35,742 bases of DNA from positions 1 through 35,742 of the forward strand of contig CAJTCR010000045.1 in assembly GCA_910574915.1 (NCBI GenBank), in the 5' to 3' direction. Below are positions 1 through 8,418 of this stretch, piece after piece; within the stretch, counting starts at the first letter, position 1; every line of letters starts with the position of its first letter. This DNA comes from Eubacteriaceae bacterium. Lineage in GTDB: Bacteria; Bacillota; Clostridia; Lachnospirales; Lachnospiraceae. The notes beneath the pieces are model-generated. The model saw only the letters and a program-made list of their open reading frames with translations. It searched no databases and was not told the DNA's origin. Made by a program: the position numbers and the translations under genes.

Positions 1-197
1 TCACGTGAAACACAATATAATACAACAAAAAAATGCATAAGACTTGACATAAAAAAATCCAGGTATTGCGGGTGGATTAAGGTTTTATGAATGAAAGTAT
101 CTATTAGGGGTTGCAAAACAACGGAGGGTATTTTATTTGTCAAATCATAAAAAATACAAAAGAAAAGAAAGAATTCGAAAGAATTTGTAAAAATGCC

Positions 198-226
198 TTG
201 TCGAACGATATAGAATCAGTTATAAT
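198..226 (+). promoter_or_regulatory. Sigma-A-type promoter of nrdG
   Basis: A TTGTCG -35 (198-203) and a perfect TATAAT -10 (221-226) are separated by 17 bases. They lie about 45 bases before the nrdG start. The rest of 1-272 is AT-rich with no convincing gene; a second TTGACA at 44-49 has no good -10 partner. Confidence 0.6.
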
Positions 227-272
227 AAACCTGCGTTAAATAAAGGGAAACAATAGGAAGGCGGTTTCGTAT

Positions 273-794
273 ATGTATTATGGGGCAATCAAAAAGACGG
301 ATATTGCAAATGGAATCGGAGTAAGGGTTTCTCTGTTTGTATCGGGATGCACGCATCACTGCAAAGGATGTTTTCAGCCGCAGACGTGGGATTTTCGCTA
401 TGGCAGCCCATATACAAAGGCGACGGAGCGGGAAGTGCTCGATGCCTTGTGCCATGATTATATCAAAGGGCTGACGCTGCTTGGCGGGGAGCCGTTTGAG
501 CCGGAAAACCAGCGCGAGCTGGTAAAGCTGCTGCGCCATGTCAAAGCAAATGTTCCGCAAAAAGATATCTGGTGCTATACCGGCTATACGTATGAGACGG
601 ATTTGATCGGCGACAGCCGCGCCAGGTGCGAGGTGACCGACGAAATGCTTTCTATGATTGATGTATTGGTAGACGGGGAATTTGTGGAAGCAGAAAAAAA
701 TATCAGCCTGCGGTTTCGCGGCTCCCAAAACCAAAGATTGATCGATTTGCCGAAAACAAAGCAGCAGAAAAAAATAATATTGTTAGAAATTTAG
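273..794 (+). CDS. nrdG: Anaerobic ribonucleotide reductase activating protein (radical SAM)
   Basis: NrdG uses a [4Fe-4S] cluster and S-adenosylmethionine to install the glycyl radical on the class III ribonucleotide reductase NrdD, allowing dNTP synthesis without oxygen. The 173-residue protein has the radical-SAM triad C26-x3-C30-x2-C33 in SGCTHHCKGC, followed by the TLLGGEPF glycine-rich segment that contacts SAM. Length and motif order are normal for NrdG. The start has a good AGGAAGG ribosome site about ten bases upstream. The partner nrdD is usually adjacent; it is not in this window and may lie just to the left. The 3' end runs into a T-rich stretch and then a tRNA gene. The family call is secure. 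Confidence 0.93.
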   Translation: MYYGAIKKTDIANGIGVRVSLFVSGCTHHCKGCFQPQTWDFRYGSPYTKATEREVLDALCHDYIKGLTLLGGEPFEPENQRELVKLLRHVKANVPQKDIWCYTGYTYETDLIGDSRARCEVTDEMLSMIDVLVDGEFVEAEKNISLRFRGSQNQRLIDLPKTKQQKKIILLEI

Positions 795-796
795 TC

Positions 797-825
797 TTTT
801 CTTTTTCAAAAAAAGATGTTATAAT
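797..825 (+). promoter_or_regulatory. Possible promoter of the tRNA-Arg gene
   Basis: A perfect TATAAT at 820-825 lies about 40 bases before the mature tRNA. The matching -35 region (TTTTCT near 797) is poor, so only the -10 is well supported. Confidence 0.35.
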
Positions 826-866
826 ACATGACTATGAGGGGTCATCCTTTTCTTCTCATAAATTTT

Positions 867-938
867 GCAACCGTAGTCTAACGGATAGAACGCAGGACTC
901 CGACTCCTGTAATGTGGGTTCGATTCCCGCCGGTTGCA
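867..938 (+). tRNA. tRNA-Arg (anticodon CCG)
   Basis: The 7-bp acceptor stem pairs GCAACCG (867-873) with CGGTTGC (931-937), with A938 as discriminator. The anticodon stem CAGGA/TCCTG encloses the loop CTCCGAC, giving anticodon CCG, which reads the arginine codon CGG. The T arm contains TTCGATT between GTGGG and CCCGC. CCA is not encoded. A run of eight T follows at once and probably ends transcription. Confidence 0.95.
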
Positions 939-1049
939 TTTTTTTTCTAACAATTCGACCGATTGTCCGGTGTCTTTGTATCGTGGCAGATAACTATACA
1001 ATTCATCAATTATTCATTTATCATTCAAATATAAACAAGGAGGCAGTGA

Positions 1050-2624
1050 ATGGCAGCCCAGAATTCAAATAATAACGAAAATAATACAGGTATCAATACA
1101 AATGGAATTAAAAATATTTGTTCAAAATATAAAAAATATATCGCGACAGGAGCGATGCTCGTATTGCTTGCCGTCGTAATATCGACGTCCAGCAAAGCGT
1201 CTCAGAATAAAGATCCAAAACAACCAGGCTCTGTACAGGACGCGACAAAGACGGACGAGGAAAATAAGGACGGCGCGGGACAGATGGAAGTCAATGCCTA
1301 TCCGCAGATCAACGCGCTGTTCGAGGATTATTATAAATACTATGCGGCAGGAGATACCGAATCGATCGCAAAGATCGCGTTTCCGATTTCAGATACAGAA
1401 AAAAGCTATATCAAGTGCTTTAGCAAATGTATGGACAGCTATGAAGAGATTAGCTGCTATACCAAAAGCGGAATTGCGCAGGGCGAGTATGTAGTAACGG
1501 TCTATACAGAAATGAAGTTTAAAGATGTGGAAACAGGTGCGCCAAATCTGGACAGCTTTTACGTCCGCACGGATAAAAACGGCAACTGCTACATAGACAA
1601 TGCATACAGCTCCTTTAATGAGACAAATAAGGAAAACGAAAGAGACGAGGATATTATTGCGCTTATTTCTGAATTTGGACAGGATGAGGATGTCATTAAG
1701 CTGTCCAGGGATGTCGGAACAAAATATGATGAAGCGCTTGATAAAGATGAAAAGTTAAAGGATATGGTATTTACGACCCTGCCGGACGTACTTTCCGAAT
1801 GGGTGGCGACATTCAGCCCAACGTCTGTAGATGATGAAAATGCAGGCAAGGATGATAAAAATAGCGACAAAAACAACAACGACGATAAAAACCAGGATGA
1901 AAATGATGACCAGCCGGCAAACGAAGAAGATCAAAAGCCGGATACAGAAAAGCCGTCTGAACCAGCAGACGTAAAGACGCGCACGGCGTATGCCAAGACA
2001 AAGGTCAACATGCGTGAAAAACGCAGTACGAGCAGCGATATCCTCCAGACCTTGAATGCAGGTACAAAGGTTACGATTTACGGAACGAGCCAGGACGGCT
2101 GGTTTAAAGTAAAATGCAAAGGCAAGACCGGGTATATCAGCAAAGAGTATATTGTCTCAGATCCGTCCAAGGTAGAAGTACAAAAGCGTACGGCGTATGC
2201 CAAGACGAAAGTCAATATGCGCAAGCAGAAGAGTACGGACAGCGACGTCGTACAGACGCTGAAAGCCGGTACGAAGGTCATGATCTATGGGACAAGCAAA
2301 GGCGGCTGGTTCAGAGTCCGCAGCAAAGGCAAGTTCGGATACGTTAAGAAAGAATATATCGTATCCAGCAAGTCCAAGGTGGAAAAGGAAGATACATCCG
2401 GGAGCAATTCGAATTCAAATTCGACGACCTATTTTAATGAAGGTGACAGAATTACGCTGACGCAGTCTGTGAATATACGTACAGCAATGAGTGAAACGGC
2501 AGACAGGGTAGGGCTTGCTTATCAGGGCGATGTAGTGACAGTAATTATGAGCTATGCGGAAGGCTGGTCAAAAGTGTCCTGGAACGGACAGACCGGCTAT
2601 GCCAAGACGGAGTTTTTAAGGTAA
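1050..2624 (+). CDS. Membrane-anchored protein with three bacterial SH3 domains
   Basis: This 524-residue protein probably sits in the membrane facing the wall. A short N-terminal tail rich in Asn is followed by one hydrophobic segment at about residues 31-50 (signal anchor). Residues about 85-255 form an acidic domain with an NTF2/Cystatin-like look (ALFEDYYKYYAAGD), which I cannot assign. A strongly charged Asp/Asn/Glu/Lys linker (about 262-308) leads to three SH3b repeats at about 312-371, 382-440 and 463-524, each with the VNMR/VNIR...G..V pattern. The first two are near copies (AYAKTKVNMR). Bacterial SH3 domains usually bind peptidoglycan cross-bridge or stem peptides. No hydrolase domain is visible. 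A strong AAGGAGG site precedes the start. It is monocistronic: tRNA before, terminator after. Confidence 0.85.
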   Translation: MAAQNSNNNENNTGINTNGIKNICSKYKKYIATGAMLVLLAVVISTSSKASQNKDPKQPGSVQDATKTDEENKDGAGQMEVNAYPQINALFEDYYKYYAAGDTESIAKIAFPISDTEKSYIKCFSKCMDSYEEISCYTKSGIAQGEYVVTVYTEMKFKDVETGAPNLDSFYVRTDKNGNCYIDNAYSSFNETNKENERDEDIIALISEFGQDEDVIKLSRDVGTKYDEALDKDEKLKDMVFTTLPDVLSEWVATFSPTSVDDENAGKDDKNSDKNNNDDKNQDENDDQPANEEDQKPDTEKPSEPADVKTRTAYAKTKVNMREKRSTSSDILQTLNAGTKVTIYGTSQDGWFKVKCKGKTGYISKEYIVSDPSKVEVQKRTAYAKTKVNMRKQKSTDSDVVQTLKAGTKVMIYGTSKGGWFRVRSKGKFGYVKKEYIVSSKSKVEKEDTSGSNSNSNSTTYFNEGDRITLTQSVNIRTAMSETADRVGLAYQGDVVTVIMSYAEGWSKVSWNGQTGYAKTEFLR

Positions 2625-2668
2625 CGGAATAAAAAATAAAGGGAATAATAATAGAAACAATTCATATG

Positions 2669-2712
2669 AAAAAGCGGTTGCTGTATCCAGCGGTACGGTA
2701 TCCGCTTTTTCT
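2669..2712 (+). terminator. Rho-independent terminator after the SH3 protein gene
   Basis: AAAAAGCGG (2669-2677) pairs with CCGCTTTTT (2702-2710) around a partly folded loop, ending in a T tract. The A/T symmetry may let it work in both directions. Confidence 0.75.
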
Positions 2713-2756
2713 ACACACGAATATTTTGAAAGGACAGTTTTATTTCAAAGGGTGTT

Positions 2757-3542
2757 ATGGCGGTAGATATGGAAGAACAAACAGTCAGAATTAATAAATA
2801 TTTAAGCGCGGCAGGCGTCTGTTCCAGAAGGGAAGCAGACCGCCAGATCGAAGCAGGCAACATACGCATTGGCGAAAAGACGGCATGTATTGGCGACCTG
2901 GTAAAGCCAGGCGATGCGGTATATGTGCAAGGCAGGCTGGTAGAAACAGAAAAAGAACGGATTCTTCTCGTTGTTAACAAGCCAAAAGGCATTGTCTGTA
3001 CAGCCGAAAAGCGGGAAAAAAACAATATCGTCGATTTTATCCATTATCCAAAGCGGATCTATCCGATCGGCAGGCTGGACAAGCAGTCGGAAGGGCTGAT
3101 ACTGATGACGAACGAAGGCTGGTTTGTGAACAAGATGATGCGTTCTGGAAACCGCCACGAAAAAGAATATCTCGTTACGGTTCATAAAACAGTGACCGAT
3201 GAATTTTTGCGCGCGTTAGCAGGCGGCGTGCCGATCCTTGGGACGATGACGAGAAAATGCAAGGTAGAGCGCACCGGACAAAGAAGCTTTCGTATGATAC
3301 TGACGCAGGGCTTAAACCGACAGATTCGCAGAATGTGTGAATATTTTGATTACCGTGTGGTAAGCCTAAAAAGAGTAAGGATTATGAATATCCATCTTGG
3401 AGACCTTCCGGTCGGAAAGTATCGGATGGTAACAGACAAAGAACGAAAACGGCTGGAGCAGATGTTAGAAGGTTCTTCGGATGATACCGTATACTTTGAA
3501 AGCAGCGCGGCTGCACAGCAGCTTTGGGAGGAGGAACAATGA
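2757..3542 (+). CDS. rluF: 23S rRNA pseudouridine synthase, RluF type
   Basis: Isomerises uridine to pseudouridine in 23S rRNA (U2604 is the E. coli RluF target). The 261-residue protein has an N-terminal S4 RNA-binding domain (RINKYLSAAGVCSRREADR, about 11-29) and the RsuA/RluB/E/F catalytic domain with GRLD at 105-108; Asp108 is the expected nucleophile. The blocks VPILGTMTRKCKV and GLNRQIRRMCEYF are the form found in RluF rather than RluB or RsuA. The C-terminal basic tail of E. coli RluF is missing, which is common in Firmicutes. A start at 2769 (MEEQ) is possible, but the AAGGG site favours 2757. The stop overlaps the ligA start in ATGA, so the two genes are translationally coupled. Confidence 0.85.
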   Translation: MAVDMEEQTVRINKYLSAAGVCSRREADRQIEAGNIRIGEKTACIGDLVKPGDAVYVQGRLVETEKERILLVVNKPKGIVCTAEKREKNNIVDFIHYPKRIYPIGRLDKQSEGLILMTNEGWFVNKMMRSGNRHEKEYLVTVHKTVTDEFLRALAGGVPILGTMTRKCKVERTGQRSFRMILTQGLNRQIRRMCEYFDYRVVSLKRVRIMNIHLGDLPVGKYRMVTDKERKRLEQMLEGSSDDTVYFESSAAAQQLWEEEQ

Positions 3543-5536
3543 ATCCGATTGACAGATATCAAGAATTGACAAAAACGATTAACCGCCATATGGAACGCTA
3601 TTACGACCAGGATGCGCCGACGATTACAGACCACGAATACGATGCGCTGATGCAGGAGCTAAAGGCGATAGAAAAAGAACACCCGGAATTTGTGACGCCG
3701 GATTCACCGACACAGAAAGTCGGCGGCAGCGCAAAACGGGAGGCGGGCGTTCTTGTGCGCCACAATGTACCGATGCTGAGCCTTTCCGATGTGTTTTCCA
3801 AAGAAGAAGTAACGGCGTTTGTGGAAGATATGAGGGAGCAGTTGGACGATCCAGAGTTTGTCGTGGAATATAAAATAGACGGGCTGTCTTTGGTGCTGCG
3901 CTATGAGGACGGCGTGTTAAAGCTTGCGGAAACAAGAGGGGACGGCATTAATTTCGGCGAAGACGTTACGGCAAACGCAAAGGTAATTAAGGATGTAAAA
4001 AAGAAGTTAAAGCAGCCGTTTCCGTATCTGGAAGTCCGCGGGGAAGTATATATGACAAACGAAGACTTTGAAAAAGTCAACGAACGCCAGGAGATCGCAG
4101 GCAAGCGGATGTTTGCCAATCCAAGAAACTGCGCGGCGGGTACGCTGCGCCAGTTGGATACGGCGGTCACAAAGGAGCGCGGGCTGTCGATGTTTGTCTT
4201 TAATATCCAGCAGGTGCGCGGCGGCACATTTGAGACGCACACGCAGGGATATGAATATCTGAAAAAACAGGGAGTACGTGTGATTGAAGATTACCGTGTC
4301 TGCCGTACGGCAGACGAGGTGTGGGAGGCGATTTGCGCGATTGGTGAAAACCGCGGAAACCTGCCTTATGACATAGACGGCGCCGTTGTTAAACTAAACC
4401 GCATTGCAGACCGGGAAATGCTCGGCGCGACTTCCAAGGTGCCGAAGTGGGCAGTCGCATATAAATATCCGCCGGAGGAAAAAGAAGCGAAAATACTCGA
4501 TATCGAAGTGTCTGTCGGCAGGACTGGCAGAATTACGCCGACCGCGGTGTTTGAGCCGGTGCGCCTGTGCGGGACGAGCGTTTCCAGGGCAACGCTGCAT
4601 AACCAGGACTTTATCGACCAGTTGGATGTGGGGATCGGAGATTATGTAAAAGTCTATAAATCAGGAGAGATTATTCCAAAGATCCGGGAAGTCGTAAAGG
4701 AACGAAGAGACAGCGGCGTCAGGCGGTTTCAGCTTCCAGACACCTGTCCTGTGTGCGGGACAAAGACGGTCAGGGAAAAAGATACGGCAGATATGAAATG
4801 CCCGTCTCCAAGCTGCCCAGCGCAGATTGAGCGCAGGATTATTAACTTTGTCAGCAGGGATGCAATGGATATCAAAGGGTTTGGGACAGTCTATATCGAA
4901 GAGCTGGTAAGGCGCGGCTTTATTCAGAATATTGCGGATATTTTTGTATTAAACGAGCACCGTGAGGAGCTGATTGAGCAGGGCATTATTGGAAAAGAAA
5001 AAAATACAGACAAGCTGCTCGATGCCATCGAAGGAGCAAAACAGCGGGACGCATACCAGCTTTTGACCGGATTTGGGATTCCAAACGTTGGAAAAGCCGC
5101 GGCAAAAGCAGTGATGAAACAGTTTGGCACGATTCCAAAAGTAGCTGCGGCAGAGCCGGAACAGCTTGTGGAAGTGCCGGATATCGGAGAAGTCAGCGCG
5201 GGATGCATTCGAGGTTTTTTTGCGGATGCGGACAATCAAAAGATGTTGCAGCGGCTGATTGACGCGGGCGTAAATATGGAGCGTATCGTACAGGACGGCG
5301 AAAGCGAGCGTTTTGCGGGAATGACGTTTGTGATTACAGGGACACTGCCTGGAATGGACAGAAAGCAGGCAGCAGAGCTGGTGGAAAAAAACGGAGGAAA
5401 AGTATCTGGCTCGGTTTCAAAAAAGACAACGTATCTGCTGGCAGGAGACAACGCAGGAAGCAAGCTTGCAAAGGCGGATACTCTGGGTGTGCCGGTTATC
5501 AGCGAAGAAGCATTTTTGAAAATGCTCAAAGAGTAG
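3539..5536 (+). CDS. ligA: NAD+-dependent DNA ligase LigA
   Basis: Seals nicks in duplex DNA using NAD+, in replication and repair. The 665-residue protein has all the usual parts: an N-terminal Ia domain with the DxxYDALMQEL motif, the nucleotidyltransferase domain with the adenylated lysine in EYKIDGL (Lys112), an OB fold, a four-cysteine zinc finger (CPVC...CPSPSCPAQ, about 400-430), helix-hairpin-helix repeats (TGFGIPNVGKAAAKA), and a C-terminal BRCT domain (about 590-665). The start at 3539 is chosen because GGGAGGAGG lies seven bases upstream and the ATG overlaps the rluF stop by four bases; an upstream in-frame ATG at 3524 would lie inside the ribosome-site region. Converges with the small gene that follows. 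Confidence 0.95.
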   Translation: MNPIDRYQELTKTINRHMERYYDQDAPTITDHEYDALMQELKAIEKEHPEFVTPDSPTQKVGGSAKREAGVLVRHNVPMLSLSDVFSKEEVTAFVEDMREQLDDPEFVVEYKIDGLSLVLRYEDGVLKLAETRGDGINFGEDVTANAKVIKDVKKKLKQPFPYLEVRGEVYMTNEDFEKVNERQEIAGKRMFANPRNCAAGTLRQLDTAVTKERGLSMFVFNIQQVRGGTFETHTQGYEYLKKQGVRVIEDYRVCRTADEVWEAICAIGENRGNLPYDIDGAVVKLNRIADREMLGATSKVPKWAVAYKYPPEEKEAKILDIEVSVGRTGRITPTAVFEPVRLCGTSVSRATLHNQDFIDQLDVGIGDYVKVYKSGEIIPKIREVVKERRDSGVRRFQLPDTCPVCGTKTVREKDTADMKCPSPSCPAQIERRIINFVSRDAMDIKGFGTVYIEELVRRGFIQNIADIFVLNEHREELIEQGIIGKEKNTDKLLDAIEGAKQRDAYQLLTGFGIPNVGKAAAKAVMKQFGTIPKVAAAEPEQLVEVPDIGEVSAGCIRGFFADADNQKMLQRLIDAGVNMERIVQDGESERFAGMTFVITGTLPGMDRKQAAELVEKNGGKVSGSVSKKTTYLLAGDNAGSKLAKADTLGVPVISEEAFLKMLKE

Positions 5537-5551
5537 ATCACAAGACGGCTG

Positions 5552-5842
5552 CTACCGTATGGATTTTTGCTGGTTCCAGAAGGTACTGCGTTTGGTATAC
5601 TGTGCATTCAGCCAGTCTGTGATTTGCACAAGGCTTTCTTCTGCAAAGGGAAACGTCCTGGACTGTTTCAAATCGTCTTTGGTTTTTGCAAAACAAAACG
5701 GGCCAGGGAAGATCCATACGCGAAACAGGTCTGTTTCGTTTTCCTGTACCTTTTCAATATAAAAACGCATTCCTTCCATGCTGCCGGTATAAGGCGATTT
5801 TTTATAAAAGGAAAGATGGAACAAGTCGGAGCTTTTAAGCAT
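5552..5842 (-). CDS. Small conserved protein of unknown function
   Basis: A 96-residue soluble protein starting MLKSSDLFHLSFYKK, with GSMEGMRFYIEK and a C-terminal helix. It resembles a small family found across Clostridia, sometimes labelled only by weak acetyltransferase similarity; no catalytic motif is visible and I assign no function. Three consecutive ATG codons open the frame (5848, 5845, 5842). The third is chosen because the GAGG ribosome site lies about seven bases before it and would abut the first. It has its own good promoter on the minus strand and converges with ligA, 15 bases away. That it is a real gene is supported by the promoter, ribosome site and amphipathic protein-like composition. 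Confidence 0.7.
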   Translation of the reverse strand: MLKSSDLFHLSFYKKSPYTGSMEGMRFYIEKVQENETDLFRVWIFPGPFCFAKTKDDLKQSRTFPFAEESLVQITDWLNAQYTKRSTFWNQQKSIR

Positions 5843-5896
5843 CATCATACCTCGCTGTGTTGGCTGAATTTGCGGAGCAGTCCGCGGATTGTTTCA

Positions 5897-5925
5897 ATTA
5901 TAGTGTATTTGTACGGATTATGCAA
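5897..5925 (-). promoter_or_regulatory. Sigma-A-type promoter of the small leftward gene
   Basis: On the minus strand, TTGCAT (5925-5920), 17 bases, then a perfect TATAAT (5902-5897). It lies about 55 bases before the start at 5842 and is divergent from the yqhY promoter. Confidence 0.65.
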
Positions 5926-5944
5926 GCATCTTTGACAGTTGGGC

Positions 5945-5973
5945 TTGTGATTTTTCCGCAATTCTGATAAAAT
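5945..5973 (+). promoter_or_regulatory. Promoter of the yqhY-nusB operon
   Basis: TTGTGA (5945-5950), 17 bases, TAAAAT (5968-5973), about 64 bases before the yqhY start. A better -35 hexamer, TTGACA at 5932-5937, lies too far upstream (30 bases) for this -10. Confidence 0.5.
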
Positions 5974-6036
5974 AAGTAACATCGAACGAAGTAAACGAAT
6001 ATAACAAACCATCTGATTGTATGAGGAGGAATTTAC

Positions 6037-6414
6037 ATGTCAGAAGATCGAAAGGTATACAGCATCAAGGAAGACAATCTTGGCGAAGTCAATATCGCGG
6101 ATGAAGTCGTTACGATTATTGCGGGGCTTGCCGCGACAGAAGTCGAAGGCGTCAGTTCTATGGCGGGCAATATTACAAACGAGCTGGTCAGCAAGCTGGG
6201 CAGAAAAAATCTTGCAAAAGGCGTGAAGGTGGATGTGGTTGACAACTGCGTCACGGTAGACATTGCGCTGAATATTGCATATGGATATGCAATTCCAAAG
6301 ATCTCGGCGAAGGTGCAGGAGAAAGTAAAGACAGCGATCGAGACAATGACCGGGCTGGAAGTAAATGCCGTAAATGTACGGATCGCCAGTGTGGATATGG
6401 CAGGCAGCAAATAA
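6037..6414 (+). CDS. yqhY: Asp23/Gls24 family envelope stress protein (YqhY)
   Basis: A 125-residue member of the Asp23/Gls24 family (DUF322). YqhY in Bacillus is encoded beside nusB, as here, and has been linked to the control of acetyl-CoA carboxylase and lipid synthesis; the neighbourhood matches that, although accBC is not present. The family core is clear: GEVNIADEVVTIIAGLAATEVEGVSSM split over residues 17-43, then VDVVDNCVTVDIALNIAYGY and the C-terminal NAVNVRIASVDM. No signal peptide or membrane segment. GAGGAGG lies nine bases before the ATG. A small terminator follows before nusB. The family call is firm; the precise role is inferred from synteny. Confidence 0.9.
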   Translation: MSEDRKVYSIKEDNLGEVNIADEVVTIIAGLAATEVEGVSSMAGNITNELVSKLGRKNLAKGVKVDVVDNCVTVDIALNIAYGYAIPKISAKVQEKVKTAIETMTGLEVNAVNVRIASVDMAGSK

Positions 6415-6435
6415 GAAGCAGCGCCGGCTGTTTTT

Positions 6436-6461
6436 GGAGTGTCGCATAGGCACTCCTTTTT
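6436..6461 (+). terminator. Terminator or attenuator between yqhY and nusB
   Basis: GGAGTG (6436-6441) and CACTCC (6451-6456) form a 6-bp stem with a 9-base loop, followed by TTTTTAT. The stem is short, so partial read-through into nusB is likely. Confidence 0.6.
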
Positions 6462-6536
6462 ATCATATTTATGGCACCTGCGCGCTGTATCGGCGTTCCG
6501 TACACGGGATGACCGGGCGCCGGCGGAAAGGGACTT

Positions 6537-6932
6537 ATGAACAGGAGAGAAATCAGAGAACAGATTTTTAAAATGTTGTTTCAGACAGAGTTTTATGAAA
6601 AAGAAGAAATAGAAGAACAAATACACATCTTCATGGAGGAGCTTTCGGAAAAAAACGAAGGGAAACGTGCCTATATTGAAAAAAAGGTACACGAGATCTA
6701 TGCGCGCCAGGATGAGATCGACGCAGTAATTAACGAAAAGGCGACCGGATGGACGACGAGCCGCATGGCAAAGGTAGACTTGGCGCTGATACGCCTTGCC
6801 GTGTACGAAATCAAATACGAAGCGGACATTCCGACCGGCGTGGCGATCAATGAAGCGGTAGAGTTAGCGAAAGTCTACAGCAGCGACGGTGCGCCTGCAT
6901 TTGTAAATGGAGTATTGGCAAAACTGGTATGA
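6537..6932 (+). CDS. nusB: Transcription antitermination factor NusB
   Basis: NusB binds boxA RNA with NusE (ribosomal protein S10) and helps RNA polymerase read through rRNA operons. The 131-residue all-helical protein starts MNRREIREQIFKMLFQTEF, matching the arginine-rich N terminus of NusB, and ends with the conserved DIPTGVAINEAVELAKVYS and FVNGVLAKL segments. Length is normal. The start has AAAGGGAC just upstream. Its stop overlaps the xseA start by four bases (ATGA), coupling it to the exonuclease VII genes, which is a common Clostridia arrangement. Confidence 0.94.
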   Translation: MNRREIREQIFKMLFQTEFYEKEEIEEQIHIFMEELSEKNEGKRAYIEKKVHEIYARQDEIDAVINEKATGWTTSRMAKVDLALIRLAVYEIKYEADIPTGVAINEAVELAKVYSSDGAPAFVNGVLAKLV

Positions 6933-8155
6933 AAAAAAATGTATACAGCGTAGGGCAGGTAAATACGTATATTAAAAATATGTTTGCGCAGGATTTTCTG
7001 CTTTGTCGGATCTGCGTCAAAGGCGAAGTGTCCAACTGCAAATACCATAACTCAGGGCATATTTATTTTTCCTTAAAGGACGAAAGCGGCACGATTGCGG
7101 CAGTGATGTTTGCGGGAAGCAGAAAAAAAGGGCTTGCGTTTCGGATGCAGGATGGAGACCATGTCGTTGTGGACGGCTCTGTGGAAGTCTATGAACGGGA
7201 CGGGCGTTACCAGCTCTATGCCAGAGAGATTACGCTGGACGGCGCGGGTGCTTTGTTTCTGCGGTTTGAAGCGCTGAAAAAAGAACTTGCGGAAATGGGG
7301 ATGTTTGCGCCGGAGTATAAGCGCCAGATCCCAAAGTATATTAGGCGTCTTGGCATCGTTACGGCGCCAACCGGGGCAGCCGTACAGGATATCCGCAATA
7401 TCAGCCACAGGCGCAACCCGTATGTGCAGCTTGTGTTATATCCAGCGCAGGTACAGGGAGACGGCGCGGTGGAAAGCATAGTAAACGGCATTCATGCGTT
7501 AGAGCAGCTTGGCGTGGATACGATTATTGTAGGGCGCGGCGGAGGTTCGATCGAAGACCTCTGGGCGTTTAATGAAGAAGCGGTTGCACGCGCGATTTTT
7601 GAATGCCGTGTCCCGGTAATTTCGGCGGTAGGCCATGAGACGGATACGACAATCGCCGATTATGTGGCAGACCTGCGTGCGCCGACGCCTTCTGCCGCCG
7701 CGGAGCTTGCGGTCTATGATTTTGCCCAGTACTGTGAGCTGGTGCGCATGATGCGCGTGACACTGCATGTGCGGATGCGTGAGCAGATCCGCCAAAGCAT
7801 GCAGCGCACAGAGCAGCTTGCGGTCCGGCTTGGCTATTTAAACCCGCAGGCAGTGCTGAACAGCAAAAAACAGTATACGGCAGACCTGGAAGAAAAGCTG
7901 GCACAGCGGATGGCGCTTCTTGTGCAAAACAGCCGCCACAGGATCCAGCTTCTGGCAGGGCACCTAGAAGCTGGTTCTCCGGTAAAAAAGCTAAGCCAGG
8001 GATTTTCTTTTGTCACAGATGAAAGCGGAACGCCTGTTACAAGCGTTTCAAAGGTGCAGGAAGATGCCCTGATTCATGTACGCACATTAGACGGCAGGAT
8101 CTTGGCAAGAATTGTCCGTACAGAGCAATATTTGATTGGTGAAGCAGCAAAATAA
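6929..8155 (+). CDS. xseA: Exodeoxyribonuclease VII large subunit
   Basis: XseA and XseB form exonuclease VII, which degrades single-stranded DNA from both ends without metal dependence, in repair and recombination. The 408-residue protein carries an N-terminal OB fold (about 1-100, with EVSNCKYHNSGHIYFSLKD), the catalytic core (GIVTAPTGAAVQDI, then VIVGRGGGSIEDLWAFNEE and AVGHETD), and a long helical region that binds XseB. All the conserved blocks are intact. Overlaps nusB by four bases and is followed by xseB after 14 bases. Confidence 0.95.
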   Translation: MKKNVYSVGQVNTYIKNMFAQDFLLCRICVKGEVSNCKYHNSGHIYFSLKDESGTIAAVMFAGSRKKGLAFRMQDGDHVVVDGSVEVYERDGRYQLYAREITLDGAGALFLRFEALKKELAEMGMFAPEYKRQIPKYIRRLGIVTAPTGAAVQDIRNISHRRNPYVQLVLYPAQVQGDGAVESIVNGIHALEQLGVDTIIVGRGGGSIEDLWAFNEEAVARAIFECRVPVISAVGHETDTTIADYVADLRAPTPSAAAELAVYDFAQYCELVRMMRVTLHVRMREQIRQSMQRTEQLAVRLGYLNPQAVLNSKKQYTADLEEKLAQRMALLVQNSRHRIQLLAGHLEAGSPVKKLSQGFSFVTDESGTPVTSVSKVQEDALIHVRTLDGRILARIVRTEQYLIGEAAK

Positions 8156-8169
8156 CGGAGGAAACAGCG

Positions 8170-8394
8170 ATGGAACAAGACGATATGCAGCAAAACGATT
8201 TAAAGCTGGAAGAGGTGCTGATCCAGGTAGAGCAGTGCATCGGGCAGCTTGAAAACCCGCAGGTTCCGCTTGAGGAGGCGTTTCGCTATTACGAAGAAGG
8301 GATCAAAAAACTCAGGCTGTGCAATGAAAAGATCGACCAGATCGAGAAAAAAATGCTGGTGATCGGCAGCCAGGGAGAACTCGAAGAGTTTTAA
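8170..8394 (+). CDS. xseB: Exodeoxyribonuclease VII small subunit
   Basis: A 74-residue helical-hairpin protein that binds the XseA helical arm. It contains the family pattern LEEVLIQVEQCIGQLENPQVPLEE (read in parts, about residues 13-37) and FRYYEEGIKKLRLCNEKI. CGGAGGAAA precedes the ATG. Placed 14 bases after xseA and 24 bases before ispA. Confidence 0.93.
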   Translation: MEQDDMQQNDLKLEEVLIQVEQCIGQLENPQVPLEEAFRYYEEGIKKLRLCNEKIDQIEKKMLVIGSQGELEEF

Positions 8395-8418
8395 AAAAAG
8401 AAAAACAAGGATAAAAAT

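Noticed and set aside
1..60. Half of an NrdR-like box (ACACAATATA) upstream of nrdG
   Set aside because: Only one half-site resembles the box, no second box is seen at the usual spacing, and it is far from the mapped promoter.
2669..2756. Riboswitch or leader before rluF
   Set aside because: The structure is a plain terminator hairpin; nothing beyond it resembles a known aptamer.
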